Part shown: in pieces, positions 9,031 through 17,784 of the stretch
Numbering within the stretch: position 1 is the first letter of the stretch
Layout of the letters: every line of letters begins with the position of its first letter
Origin: Anaeromyxobacter sp. Fw109-5
Lineage (GTDB): Bacteria > Myxococcota > Myxococcia > Myxococcales > Anaeromyxobacteraceae
Direction of reading: 5' to 3'
DNA: 64,000 bases
Assembly (NCBI RefSeq): GCF_000017505.1
Contig: NC_009675.1
Coordinates: forward strand, 3,171,001-3,235,000
Notes under the pieces: generated by a model
What the model was told of the DNA's origin: nothing
Seen by the model: only the letters and a program-made list of their open reading frames with translations
Database searches by the model: none
Position numbers and translations under genes: made by a program

Positions 9031-9054
9031 GGCCGCTCGCGCAGGCGAGCGGCC
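9031..9054. terminator. hairpin between convergent genes
   Basis: GGCCGCTCGC and GCGAGCGGCC form a perfect 10-bp stem with a GCAG loop in the 133-bp gap between two convergent genes. No T tract follows on either strand, so it may be a weak bidirectional terminator or a 3' end stabiliser. A second GC hairpin lies just left, near 8975-9005. Confidence 0.4.
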
Positions 9055-9081
9055 GCCGGGTCCGCGCGCTGGACGCGAGGG

Positions 9082-9327
9082 TCAGCTCTCGGGCGTCTCT
9101 CCCCCGAGCCCCTCGTCCTCGCCGACGCCCTGGAGGTCGAGCGCGATGGCGAGGAGGTACAGGGCGAGCGAGGAGGTCCCGAAGAGCTGGCCGAGGCTCA
9201 TGGCGAGCACGAGCAGCAGCGGCGATGGCCAGAAGAGTCCCGCCACCATGAGCCCGAGCGCGATCAGCGTGAGGACCGCGGAGACGAGGACCAGGCGGCG
9301 GACGGTGATCCGGGAGAGACCGATCAC
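9082..9327 (-). CDS. small membrane protein, two predicted TM helices
   Basis: The 81 residues hold two hydrophobic segments (about 10-34 and 36-66), a basic N-terminus and an acidic C-terminal tail. It starts 4 bp after the stop of the tetrahaem cytochrome gene, so it is probably co-transcribed and may be an accessory membrane subunit. I do not recognise the family. Confidence 0.65.
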   Translation of the reverse strand: MIGLSRITVRRLVLVSAVLTLIALGLMVAGLFWPSPLLLVLAMSLGQLFGTSSLALYLLAIALDLQGVGEDEGLGGETPES

Positions 9328-9331
9328 GGCG

Positions 9332-10033
9332 CTACTCCTTCCTCTCGCCGCCGGCGGACGCCGTCGGCGCGCGGCCGTTGCCGCCGTGGTTGAAAGAGCG
9401 CGGGTGGACCTGCGCGCCGCCGTGGCAGTCGACGCAGCTGGCGTCGCCGGCGCGGAGCTCCTCGATCATCCCGCCGTGCTCCTCGCGCGCGAGCCAGCTC
9501 GGCGCGGTGGTCGAGTGGCAGCGGGTGCAGCTCCCGTTCTTGAACGGCTTGTACAGGTGGATGCGGGGCCCACCCTCTCCGTACTCCCCCGAGTCCGCGT
9601 ACGCGGTGATGTAGTAGTAGAGGTGCTTGAGCCCGTTCACCTTCGTGGTCATCGCGCCGAAGAGCTGGTAGTCGGCGTGGCACGTGTAGCAGCTCTCACC
9701 GCCGAAGCTGGAGTTCCGGCTGTGGATCGCGGCGAGGCTGTTCGACTTCGGGTCCGCCGCGTCCTCGGTGTAGGGCAGCATGACGTGGCAGGAGCTGCAG
9801 AACTCCCGCTTCAGCGTGTACTCGAAGCCCGCCACGTTCCCGGTGAGCGCGACGCCGATGGGCATCACGCCGAGCCCGAACAGCAGCATGACCTTCGTGA
9901 TGCGCCCGAGCGGCGGGCGCTTCACCAGGTACCAGACGATGATGACGGCCGAGATCGCGGCCGCGACGACCGCCGTGACCTTGAGCAGCTGCTCGAGCGA
10001 GTGAATGTCTTGCACGGGATGCCTTGCTAGCAT
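9332..10033 (-). CDS. NapC/NirT-type tetrahaem cytochrome c
   Basis: Membrane-anchored quinol dehydrogenase-like cytochrome that would pass electrons from the quinone pool to periplasmic reductases. The 233 residues have two hydrophobic segments (about 15-36 and 45-65), then four CxxCH sites: CSSCH, CYTCH, CTRCH and CVDCH. The C-terminus ends in a Gly/Arg-rich tail. The start is uncertain: ATG at 10033 or a GTG 15 bases further in, which has AAGG upstream. No terminal reductase is adjacent, so the partner is unknown. It is divergent from the tRNA gene. Confidence 0.87.
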   Translation of the reverse strand: MLARHPVQDIHSLEQLLKVTAVVAAAISAVIIVWYLVKRPPLGRITKVMLLFGLGVMPIGVALTGNVAGFEYTLKREFCSSCHVMLPYTEDAADPKSNSLAAIHSRNSSFGGESCYTCHADYQLFGAMTTKVNGLKHLYYYITAYADSGEYGEGGPRIHLYKPFKNGSCTRCHSTTAPSWLAREEHGGMIEELRAGDASCVDCHGGAQVHPRSFNHGGNGRAPTASAGGERKE

Positions 10034-10152
10034 GTAGGAGGGGGTCGTTCAAGGCGGAACCGCGACATTACGCCGCACTTGGAACCGCCCTCTCCGGCCG
10101 GGCAGCGGCGAGCGGCGGGTCGGCCGAAGATCGCCGACCACCGCGAACTGCC

Positions 10153-10181
10153 TTGCCTTTCCGCCCCGCCTGCACTAGATA
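10153..10181 (+). promoter_or_regulatory. candidate promoter for tRNA-Arg
   Basis: TTGCCT (10153-10158) and TAGATA (10176-10181), 17 bp apart, end 13 bp before the first base of the tRNA. Spacing and position fit a sigma-70 stable-RNA promoter. Confidence 0.6.
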
Positions 10182-10194
10182 CGGCGGCTCGCGA

Positions 10195-10271
10195 GCGCGG
10201 TTAGCTCAGCTGGATAGAGCGTCGGCCTCCGGAGCCGAAGGCCACAGGTTCGAATCCTGTACCGCGCGCCA
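10195..10271 (+). tRNA. tRNA-Arg (anticodon CCG)
   Basis: A complete 77-base cloverleaf. The 7-bp acceptor stem pairs 10195-10201 with 10261-10267. The D arm is GCTC...GAGC, the anticodon stem is TCGGC/GCCGA with loop CTCCGGA (anticodon CCG), and the T arm contains GGTTCGAATCC. G is the discriminator base, and CCA is encoded at 10269-10271. It reads CGG, which is frequent in this GC-rich DNA. Confidence 0.97.
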
Positions 10272-10276
10272 CTCCC

Positions 10277-10316
10277 GACGGCCGGTCACCTCCTGGTGGC
10301 CGGCCGTCTCTTTTTT
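10277..10316 (+). terminator. Rho-independent terminator of tRNA-Arg
   Basis: A 14-bp stem (10277-10290 with 10295-10308, one T-G pair) with a TCCT loop is followed by TCTTTTTT. It starts six bases after the tRNA CCA end. Confidence 0.9.
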
Positions 10317-10359
10317 CGCGGGTCCCGGGACCCGGGTGGCGGCGGCGCAGGAAACGACG

Positions 10360-10390
10360 AGGGCCGGCCCGGGTTGCCCGGGCCGGCCCT
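10360..10390. terminator. 14-bp GC hairpin after the ResB-CcsA gene
   Basis: AGGGCCGGCCCGGG and its exact complement surround a TTG loop, 28 bp past the stop of the minus-strand ResB-CcsA gene. There is no clear T tract. It may end that transcript or protect its 3' end. Confidence 0.5.
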
Positions 10391-10417
10391 CCGTACCGAA
10401 CGATCGCCGAGCGCCGG

Positions 10418-12766
10418 TCAGGCCACGGCGGCCTCACGCTGCTGCCGGGCGTGCGCGTACCAGCCCCAGCCGACGAAGGCGGCCTCGGCGAGCGCCACCA
10501 GGATCATCCACTTCACCACCGGCGAGTCGCCCATGCCGTAGGAGTGGAGGCCCGTACCGAGCACGTAGTTCACGCCCAGGTACGTCATGAGGATGGTCTG
10601 GAAGGCCACGATCGACAGGGCCGCCACGCCGAACTGGCCGATGAGCTTGTCGAACCGGCCGTGGACGATCGCCATGTACGCGAGGAACGCGACGAGCGAC
10701 CAGACCTCCTTCGGATCCCAGCCCCAGTACCGGCCCCACGAGGACGCCGCCCAGATGGACCCGGTGAGGATGCCCGCGATGAGGAGGATGTTGCCGACCA
10801 GCATGTACCAGTAGTTCAGGTCGGCCATGCGGTTGGTCAGGTCCGTCCGGCGCGGCGCGAACATCGTGAAGCCGATCTGCATGTGCGCGATCACGACGCC
10901 GAGCGCGAGGACCGAGTAGCCGACCATGATGATCGGCACGTGGATCGCGAGCCAGGGCGTGCCCGAGAGCACGGGCGGCATGGGGTGGATGAACCGGTCG
11001 ATGGGCAGGAGGTCCGTGAGCGCCATGGTGAGCGCCGCCATCGCGTTCGCGTTCAGGACGACGAGGCGGTTGCGCAGCACCGGGAGGGCCACCACCGCGA
11101 AGAGGCCGACGCCCCACGCGAGGAAGAGCAGCGACTCGTACATGTTCGACGCCGGGATCCGGCCGGCGACGGCCCAGCGCATCGCGATGCCCCAGCTCAT
11201 CACCCCGAATCCGCCGAGGAGGCCTGCGAAGGCGAGGACGTCGAGGAGCCTCGACCTGCGGCTCCAGGCCACGAGGGACAGGACGAGGGCGCCGAGGAGC
11301 ACGATCCAGGCGACGCGCGTCGCGCGCACCTTCTTGTAGAGGATCTCGCGGTCGATGGCGGCGGGGCTCGGCCAGCCCTCGAGCCGCGGGCCGGTGGAGA
11401 GCGCGACGAGATCATCGACGCTGCCCATCGGCTGAGGGACGCCCCAGCGCGCCCGCGGCTGACCGGCCACGGGGATGGCGCGGAGCTTCTCCCGCTCCAG
11501 GAAGCCCTGCATCCAGACCAGCCGGCCCTCGAGCTTCTCCGCCTCGCTGAGGACGCCGGTCCGCGGGCGATCCTGCGCCGCCGCCTGCCGCGCCTGCTGC
11601 ATCAGCCCGAGCACCCGCTGGCTCGAGACCAGCTGCGAGAACGACGCGTACTTCGTGCCGCTGGGGAGCCCGACCGCGACCGCGAGCTCGGGGCTGCCGA
11701 GCTCGACCAGCGGCGTGTTGGAGGCGCGCATCGGGTCGAAGAGCCACTGCGCGACGGTGACGACCGGATCTTCGCCGTTCCAGGAGTACTTCCCCGTCAC
11801 GTTCCAGACCGCCTCGCGGGCGAGCGTGTCGAGCGGCATGGAGCGGCCGTCGTGCTGCACCGGCAGCCGGCGCATCGCGTCCACCTTCGCCCAGCCGTCC
11901 AGGGCCGCCGGAGCCTGCGCGGACGCGACGCCCGCGAACAGCGCCAGCGCCACCGCCGCGGCGGCCTTGCCCGCCCGGCCCGCGGGGCGAGGCCCGCCGG
12001 CCTCGCCGCCGTCCAGCATGCGCTCGAGCTCGGCGCGCTTGCGCGCCTCGACCATGCGCGTGCCGAGCACCACGATCATGCCCAGCACGAGGAACGTGTA
12101 GCCCACGAACACGATCGTCTGCCCGGGGTCCTTGGAGACGGAGAGGATCGTCGCCTCGCGGCGGATCTCGTTGGTCTGCGGGTCGCGGTCCTGCTGGTAG
12201 CTCGACTGGAACAGGCTGTACCCGCGGTAGTGCAGCGGGTGGTTCATGTAGATCTCGGTCGCGAACGTCTCGCCCGTCTCGCCGTCGGTGACCTGGACGC
12301 GGCTGCGGAACTGCGACGGCCGCATCGTGCCCGGGTAGTTCTCCACCTCGAAGTCGTCGAGCTTCACCGTGAACGGGAGCTTGTGAGGCGCGCCGGGCTG
12401 CCCGGCCTCGTCGAACACGGCGATCTCGCCGCCGCTGTTCCCTTCCCAGAGGCCGAGCTGCCCCTCGGTCTTGAGGAAGTACGTGAGCCCCGCCCCGATG
12501 AAGATGACGATCATCGAGGCGTGGGTGAGGACGTAGCCGATGCGGTTCTTGCCCCACGGCGCGAGGGACAGGATCGACGCGGTGACGTTCACCGCGAAGA
12601 GCCCCTGCAGCGCGAGGAACCACCAGGCGTAGTACACGGTCTGCTGAGCCACGGGCGCGCCCCTGGACGACTCGATGATCGTCCCCGCCGCGAGCCCGAC
12701 GAGCAGCAGCACGAGCAGGATCACGGCGAGCTTCAGGGAAGCGAGCTGGTTGAGGAGCCTCTTCAT
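10418..12766 (-). CDS. ccsBA: ResB-CcsA fusion, cytochrome c synthetase (system II)
   Basis: Exports haem and joins it to CxxCH motifs of cytochromes c outside the membrane. The 782-residue protein combines an N-terminal ResB-like part (TM helices near 10-35 and 55-75, a large periplasmic loop, another TM near 205-225) with a C-terminal CcsA part of about eight helices. The haem-binding WWD-type segment WGRYWGWDPKEVW is present. The start MKRLLNQLAS at 12766 has GGAGG eight bases upstream; the longer open frame is Arg-rich and unlikely. The many multihaem cytochromes in the window need such an enzyme. Single-chain CcsBA proteins are known in epsilon- and deltaproteobacteria. Confidence 0.92.
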   Translation of the reverse strand: MKRLLNQLASLKLAVILLVLLLVGLAAGTIIESSRGAPVAQQTVYYAWWFLALQGLFAVNVTASILSLAPWGKNRIGYVLTHASMIVIFIGAGLTYFLKTEGQLGLWEGNSGGEIAVFDEAGQPGAPHKLPFTVKLDDFEVENYPGTMRPSQFRSRVQVTDGETGETFATEIYMNHPLHYRGYSLFQSSYQQDRDPQTNEIRREATILSVSKDPGQTIVFVGYTFLVLGMIVVLGTRMVEARKRAELERMLDGGEAGGPRPAGRAGKAAAAVALALFAGVASAQAPAALDGWAKVDAMRRLPVQHDGRSMPLDTLAREAVWNVTGKYSWNGEDPVVTVAQWLFDPMRASNTPLVELGSPELAVAVGLPSGTKYASFSQLVSSQRVLGLMQQARQAAAQDRPRTGVLSEAEKLEGRLVWMQGFLEREKLRAIPVAGQPRARWGVPQPMGSVDDLVALSTGPRLEGWPSPAAIDREILYKKVRATRVAWIVLLGALVLSLVAWSRRSRLLDVLAFAGLLGGFGVMSWGIAMRWAVAGRIPASNMYESLLFLAWGVGLFAVVALPVLRNRLVVLNANAMAALTMALTDLLPIDRFIHPMPPVLSGTPWLAIHVPIIMVGYSVLALGVVIAHMQIGFTMFAPRRTDLTNRMADLNYWYMLVGNILLIAGILTGSIWAASSWGRYWGWDPKEVWSLVAFLAYMAIVHGRFDKLIGQFGVAALSIVAFQTILMTYLGVNYVLGTGLHSYGMGDSPVVKWMILVALAEAAFVGWGWYAHARQQREAAVA

Positions 12767-13589
12767 CGACGCAAACCTCCGAACGATCCGGCGACGCGCC
12801 GGACCTCCCGCCGTGGGCGGGCACCCGTGGACGGCACCCCTGGAGCGGGGAGCCGAGGACGTCCGCTTGCGCGAGCCGCGGGGTCCGCAGCGCGCACTTG
12901 CCATCTTCGGGCCACCCGCAGAACGTCGCGTTCAGCGTGAATAATCCGGGCAGGAATCGCCCGGAGAGCGTTCGCTCGCTGCGGCGAGCCGTCGCGAGCC
13001 CTGCGCCGCGAACGCGAGGCCTCGCTCGGGATCTCGCGGTCTTGCGTGAGATCAGCCCTGGGAGCCCCCAGGACGGCCGAGCAGAGCTGGCGCGCGCCCG
13101 GAGGCGCTTCCGGGGCTCCTCCGCCGAACCCGCCGGCTGCGCTGATGCGCTGCGTCGGCGGGTTTCCGAGGGCCCAGCGCACGATCTGCGCGGCCACACC
13201 CGCCGTTCGCCCTCGGCGCGCCGGAAGCGCCGCTCGAGAGCGCGGCCCCCCTGCCCTCCCACGCGGCGGGAGCGAAGGGAGGGAGGACTCCGGCAGCGCG
13301 GGAGGACAGGAGGCCGGCACGCGGGAGCAGCACGGCCCGGAGGCGGAGCCGCTCGCGCGCCCGGGTAAGGGAGACCGCCCGCGAGGCCGTCGCGCTGAGG
13401 TGCGCGCGGCCCGCAGGATCACGGCGTCCGGTACCGCGGGGTTCCCGTCTAGCTTGGGGATCGCGGACGAGGTCCGCCACCGGCACGACGCGGACCGCGT
13501 CGCTGGTGGCCGGGGAGCTCGTCGCGTGCTGCGGGTGGGGGGGGCGGCGCGTGCGCCGGATGCCGGCGCAGCGCCGCCCGCCACGATGA
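12767..13589. other. 823-bp intergenic region, no supported gene
   Basis: Several frames stay open here, as expected at this GC content, but none has a family signature, a ribosome site or a plausible protein composition. It contains a stem-loop of AACCCGCCG and CGGCGGGTT near 13127-13167. It separates the start of ccsBA from the end of the NfnAB fusion, both on the minus strand, so the ccsBA promoter should lie at its left end. An untranslated RNA cannot be excluded. Confidence 0.5.
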
Positions 13590-16500
13590 CTACAGGAGCC
13601 CCGGCTTGCCCTGCTTCCAGCGCTCGAACTCGGTGGTGAGCAGGGCGACGTGCTCCCGCTCCTCCGCGGCGAGCTCCTTGTAGAGCTGGCGCTCGGCCGA
13701 CCCGGGCGCGGTCTTCTCGGCGCGCTCGTCGAAGAACTTCACCGCGCGCTCCTCGAACGCGATCGCGATCCGGAACAGGTTCGCCGGGTCCTCGGGGCGG
13801 CTCGCGATGCCCGCGTAGACCGCGGCGCGCTCCACCTTGAAGTCCGCCGACGGCGCCGGCACCTCCGCGTGGTAGCGGCGGGAGAGCGTCGCCATGTGCT
13901 CCTGCTCCATGACGGCGAACTTCCCGAACAGCTCCTTCAGCACCGGGTCCGACGTCTCCTTGGCAGCCCGGCCGTAGAACGCCATGCCGCCGAGCTCGAT
14001 CTCGAAGGCGACGCGGATGGCGTCCTGCGCCGCGGCGTCCTCGACCCTGCCGCGCTCCAGGGCGGCGAGCTTGCCGCCGCACGCGGGGCACATGCCGTAC
14101 GGGAAGGCGAAGCCCTCGCTCACCTTGCCGCAGTCGTCGCAGCGCCACTGGAGCGTCGAGCCGGCGCAGCAGACGTACGCCTCGTCGCCCTCCACGGGCC
14201 GGTGGCACTTCGGGCAGGTGGCCCCGGGGGTCTCGAACGCCCCGGCGACGGCGGAGGCGCCGGCGAAGCGCGCGGTCTCCGGGAGCGGCGTCGGCGGCTG
14301 GAACGCCGCGATGTCCTCCTTGCTGAGCGGCCACTTCTTGCCGGTGGAGAGGTACGTCGCGATCGACCTCGCCGCGCGGCGGCCCGCGCCCATCGCGAGG
14401 ATCACCGTCGCGCCGCCGGTGACGATGTCACCGCCCGCGAACACGCCCGGGAGGTTCGTCGTCTGCGTCGAGTCGAGCTGGCCGTCGTCCGCGGCGATGT
14501 TGCCCCACTTGTTGAGCGCGAGGCCCGGCGTGGACTGCGTGACGATGGGGTTCGCCTTGGTCCCGAGGGCGACGATGACGGTGTCGCAGTCGAGGTCCTT
14601 GAACTTGCCCGTGGGCATCGGCTTGCGGCGCCCCTTCTCGTCCGGATCGCCGAGGACCATCTCCTCGACCTTCATGCCCTTCACGTTGCCGTCGGCGTCC
14701 GCGTAGACCTCCACCGGCGCGTGGAGGAAGAAGAACTCGATGCCCTCCTCCTTCGCGTGGCGGATCTCCTCGATGCGGGCCGGCGCCTCCGCCTCGGTGC
14801 GGCGGTAGACGCAGCGGACGGTCGGCGCGCCGAGCCGCTTCGCGACGCGCAGGCAGTCCATGGCGGTGTTGCCGGCGCCGATGACGGCGACGCTCTTGCC
14901 GAGGGTGATGGGCGTGTCCTTGAACGGGAACACGTTGCCGCCCATCAGGTTCACGCGGGTGAGGAACTCGTTCGCCGAGTAGACCTGGCTCGCGGACTCG
15001 CCGGGGATGTTCATGAACGCCGGCGCGCCCGCGCCGACCCCGAGGAACACCGCGTCGTAGCCCTTCTCCATGAGCTGCGGGACGGTGAAGGTCTTGCCGA
15101 TGACCTTGTTGGTCTCGATCTTCACGCCCTGGTCGACGAGCTGCTTCACCTCGCGGTCGATGATCTCGCGCGGGAGGCGGAACGGCGGGATGCCGTACTG
15201 GAGCACGCCGCCCACCACGTGCAGCGCCTCGAAGACGGTCACGTCGGCGCCGTACTTCACGAGGTCGGCGGCGGCGGCGAGGCCGGCGGGGCCGGAGCCG
15301 CAGATCGCGACCTTGCCGAGCTTCTCGGCGAAGCGCGGGGGCGAGACGGGCTTCGACTTCGCGTTGTCACCCACGAAGCGCTCGAGGCGGCCGATGCCCA
15401 CCGACTCGACCTTCTTGGCGATCACGCACTGGGCCTCGCACTGCGACTCCTGCGGGCAGACGCGGCCGCAGATCGAGGGGAAGGCGTTCGCCTGCTTGAT
15501 GACCTCCAGGGCGCCGTCGAAGTCGCGGACCACCACGTGCTTGATGAAGCCCGGGATGTCGATCTGGACGGGGCAGCCGGAGACGCAGGTCGGCTTCGCG
15601 CACTGGATGCAGCGCTCGGCCTCCTGGAGCGCGTCCTCGAGGCCGTAGCCGAGGTTCACCTCCTTGAAGTTGCGCGACCGCTCGAGCGCGTCCCGCTCGG
15701 GCATGTGCGTCTGCTTCGGGAGGAGGTCCTTGATCTTGCGGTAGTTCTTCTTGTTCTCCTCGAAGAGCTGCTTCTCGAGGTTGCAGACGTGCGCGTAGTC
15801 CTCGCTCGCGCGCTGCTCCTGGCTCTTGAAGCGCTTCTGCCGGGAGAGGAGCTCCTTGAAGTCGACCTTGTGGCCGTCGAAGTCCGGCCCCTCGACGCAG
15901 GCGAACGCGACCTTGCCGCCCACCGTCACGCGGCAGGAGCCGCACATGCCGGTGCCGTCCACCATGATGGCGTTCAGCGACACCATGGTCTTCACGCCGA
16001 ACGGCCGCGTGGTCTCGACGCAGGCGTTCATCATCGGGAGGGGCCCGATGGCGACGACGAGGTCGGGCCTGTCCTTCTCGAGGATCTCCTTCAGCGCCGC
16101 GGTGACGAAGCCGGGCTTGCCGTAGGAGCCGTCGTCCGTGCAGACGACGAGGTCGTCGCAGTACTTCCCGAACTTGTCCTCCCAGAACACGAGGTCCTTG
16201 TTCCGGAAGCCGATGATGCCGGTGGTGCGGTTCCCCGCCTCCTTGAAGGAGCGGAGCTGCGGGTACACCGGCGCGACGCCCAGGCCGCCGCCGACGAGGA
16301 CGACGTGCCCGTACTTCTCGATGTGCTGCGGCAGGCCGAGCGGGCCGACGAAGTCGATGAAGCTGTCGCCCTGCTTGAAGTCCGTCATCATCTCCCGGGT
16401 CGTCTTGCCGAGCGTCTGGACGACCATGGTGATGGTCCCGGCCTTGCGATCGTAGTCGGCGACCGTCAGCGGGATGCGCTCGCCGCCCTCGCGGAGGCGG

Positions 16501-16607
16501 AGCATGACGAAGTGACCGGGCTCGGCGGAGGCGGCGACGTCGGGGGCCTCGACCTCCCAGAGGAAGGTCGTGTCGGAAAAGGCTTCGCGGCGGACGATCT
16601 TGTACAT
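13590..16607 (-). CDS. NfnA-NfnB-rubrerythrin-like triple fusion
   Basis: A 1005-residue protein. Residues 1-260 resemble NfnA (ferredoxin:NADP oxidoreductase alpha): flavin motif RIPLTVADYD, NAD-site GGGLGVAP, and [2Fe-2S] ligands D218, C222, C225, C237. Residues 320-765 resemble NfnB/GltD: two cysteine sets (C333, C336, C341, C345; C380, C384, C390, C394), FAD site GSGPAGLAAAADL and NADPH site GAGNTAMD. Residues 795-845 hold four cysteine pairs of rubredoxin or zinc-ribbon type. Residues 862-995 are ferritin-like with E869, E901xxH904, E952 and E983xxH986. The start MYKIVRREAF was chosen by homology. NfnAB bifurcates electrons between NADH, ferredoxin and NADPH; the last domain suggests peroxide reduction. 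That coupling is inference. Confidence 0.9.
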   Translation of the reverse strand: MYKIVRREAFSDTTFLWEVEAPDVAASAEPGHFVMLRLREGGERIPLTVADYDRKAGTITMVVQTLGKTTREMMTDFKQGDSFIDFVGPLGLPQHIEKYGHVVLVGGGLGVAPVYPQLRSFKEAGNRTTGIIGFRNKDLVFWEDKFGKYCDDLVVCTDDGSYGKPGFVTAALKEILEKDRPDLVVAIGPLPMMNACVETTRPFGVKTMVSLNAIMVDGTGMCGSCRVTVGGKVAFACVEGPDFDGHKVDFKELLSRQKRFKSQEQRASEDYAHVCNLEKQLFEENKKNYRKIKDLLPKQTHMPERDALERSRNFKEVNLGYGLEDALQEAERCIQCAKPTCVSGCPVQIDIPGFIKHVVVRDFDGALEVIKQANAFPSICGRVCPQESQCEAQCVIAKKVESVGIGRLERFVGDNAKSKPVSPPRFAEKLGKVAICGSGPAGLAAAADLVKYGADVTVFEALHVVGGVLQYGIPPFRLPREIIDREVKQLVDQGVKIETNKVIGKTFTVPQLMEKGYDAVFLGVGAGAPAFMNIPGESASQVYSANEFLTRVNLMGGNVFPFKDTPITLGKSVAVIGAGNTAMDCLRVAKRLGAPTVRCVYRRTEAEAPARIEEIRHAKEEGIEFFFLHAPVEVYADADGNVKGMKVEEMVLGDPDEKGRRKPMPTGKFKDLDCDTVIVALGTKANPIVTQSTPGLALNKWGNIAADDGQLDSTQTTNLPGVFAGGDIVTGGATVILAMGAGRRAARSIATYLSTGKKWPLSKEDIAAFQPPTPLPETARFAGASAVAGAFETPGATCPKCHRPVEGDEAYVCCAGSTLQWRCDDCGKVSEGFAFPYGMCPACGGKLAALERGRVEDAAAQDAIRVAFEIELGGMAFYGRAAKETSDPVLKELFGKFAVMEQEHMATLSRRYHAEVPAPSADFKVERAAVYAGIASRPEDPANLFRIAIAFEERAVKFFDERAEKTAPGSAERQLYKELAAEEREHVALLTTEFERWKQGKPGLL

Positions 16608-16659
16608 CGGGGTTTCGATGCCTCCCTGAGGGTGACGAAGGGCTGCGCGCGGCAGCGCG

Positions 16660-16689
16660 GTCGTAGCAGCCACCGCACTGGGGCGTCAA
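16660..16689 (-). promoter_or_regulatory. candidate promoter of the NfnAB fusion
   Basis: On the minus strand, TTGACG (16689-16684) and TACGAC (16665-16660) are 18 bp apart and end about 52 bp upstream of the MYK start. The -10 match is weak. Confidence 0.45.
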
Positions 16690-16786
16690 GGGGAGGTCCG
16701 CGAAATTCCTTGGCTATTTCCTGACGGAACGGGTCCACATTCGGCGCTCGCGCCGCGTGATGGGCGGAGCGAGCGGCCAGGTCGCG

Positions 16787-17672
16787 TCAGGGGGCGAGCT
16801 CGAAGGCGAGATCGTCGTGGTCGGCGAACGGCCCGATCGAGCAGGCCTCCTGCGGCGCTGACGCGTCGCGATAGACCGCCCGCACCGCCTGGACGTCTCC
16901 GGGGTCGAGCACGAGGGTGGCCGTGAGCGTCTGCGGACCGGCGCTCGCCGGCACGAGCGCTGCCACCGGTGTCCAGACCGGGCGGAGCGCCAGCGCGTCG
17001 GCGGTGTACCAGAGGTCGACCGCGTCGGTCGCCCACGTCTCGGCCCCGAACACGTCCACCTCGACGAGGACCTCCTCCGCGAAGACCACGTCGTCGTGAT
17101 CGTCGTACAGGCCGGAGACGACGCGGCGCGTCTGCGCCCCGCCCTCCTCGGTCCGAGCCACGGTCGTGCCGCACGGGCCGCGCGCGCCGCCGTAACGGAA
17201 GCGCGCGCGGAGCGCCTGCAGGCCGGGCGGGCGGCACGACGAGCGTCGTCGAGAGCACCTGCTCCCCGGCGCAGGCCGGCTGGAGCGTCGCGAGGTGACG
17301 CCAGGCCGGCGAGTCGGCTCGCGTCGCGTGGTACAGGTCCAGCGCATCGCCGTCGAACGGGTGCGCCGCGAACACCGTCACCTCGACGCGCACGGCGGCG
17401 CCAGGCGTGAGCTCGCGCCCGTCCTCGGTCCGGAGCTCGATCCGCTCGATGGACTCGTCCACCCGGTAGGCGCCCGCGTCGCCGTCCGGGCAGGACGAGG
17501 CGATGGTGCTCGGGGCGTAGGGCTCCGGGCCGAGCGTGTCGCGGCCCTGCACGAGCGTGCCCGTGTCGCAGAAGCTCGTCGGCTCGAGGCAGGCCGGCGC
17601 CGAGCGCGCCGCCGGGGTCGCTCTCGTCGTGCCGAGGGCCCCGCGTTCGCGGGAGCACACCCGCAGTGTCAA
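16787..17672 (-). pseudogene. duplicated-domain secreted-type protein, frameshifted
   Basis: Two frames together encode two copies of a beta-rich unit of about 90 residues. The first (frame from 17672) has VRVEVTVFAAHPFDGDALDL and ends at VVPPA. The second (frame of the distal part) has VLVEVDVFGAETWATDAVDL and a matching VLDPGDVQAVRAVYR end. Reading passes from one frame to the other in a GC run near 17221-17232; removing one C there restores VPPAGLQALRARFRY, which matches the second repeat. The start is unclear (TTG or GTG only, no evident signal peptide). It is either a recent pseudogene or a sequencing error. Function unknown. Confidence 0.6.
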
Positions 17673-17784
17673 GGACGAACAGTCAACTAATGGCGATCAC
17701 TGCACGTGTACGTGCCGGAGCCGCGCGGGTGGGTTAGGGGTCGCGCGCACCCCTGTGCGAGGTGCACGCACGGCGGCGCTCGCT

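Noticed and set aside
13052-13486. 144-residue minus-strand frame in the 823-bp spacer
   Set aside because: Arg/Pro/Gly-rich, no ribosome site, no motif.
13650-16724. Plus-strand frame of over 1000 residues opposite the NfnAB fusion
   Set aside because: His/Asp/Arg/Leu-rich, no motifs; the minus frame has clear domains over the whole length.
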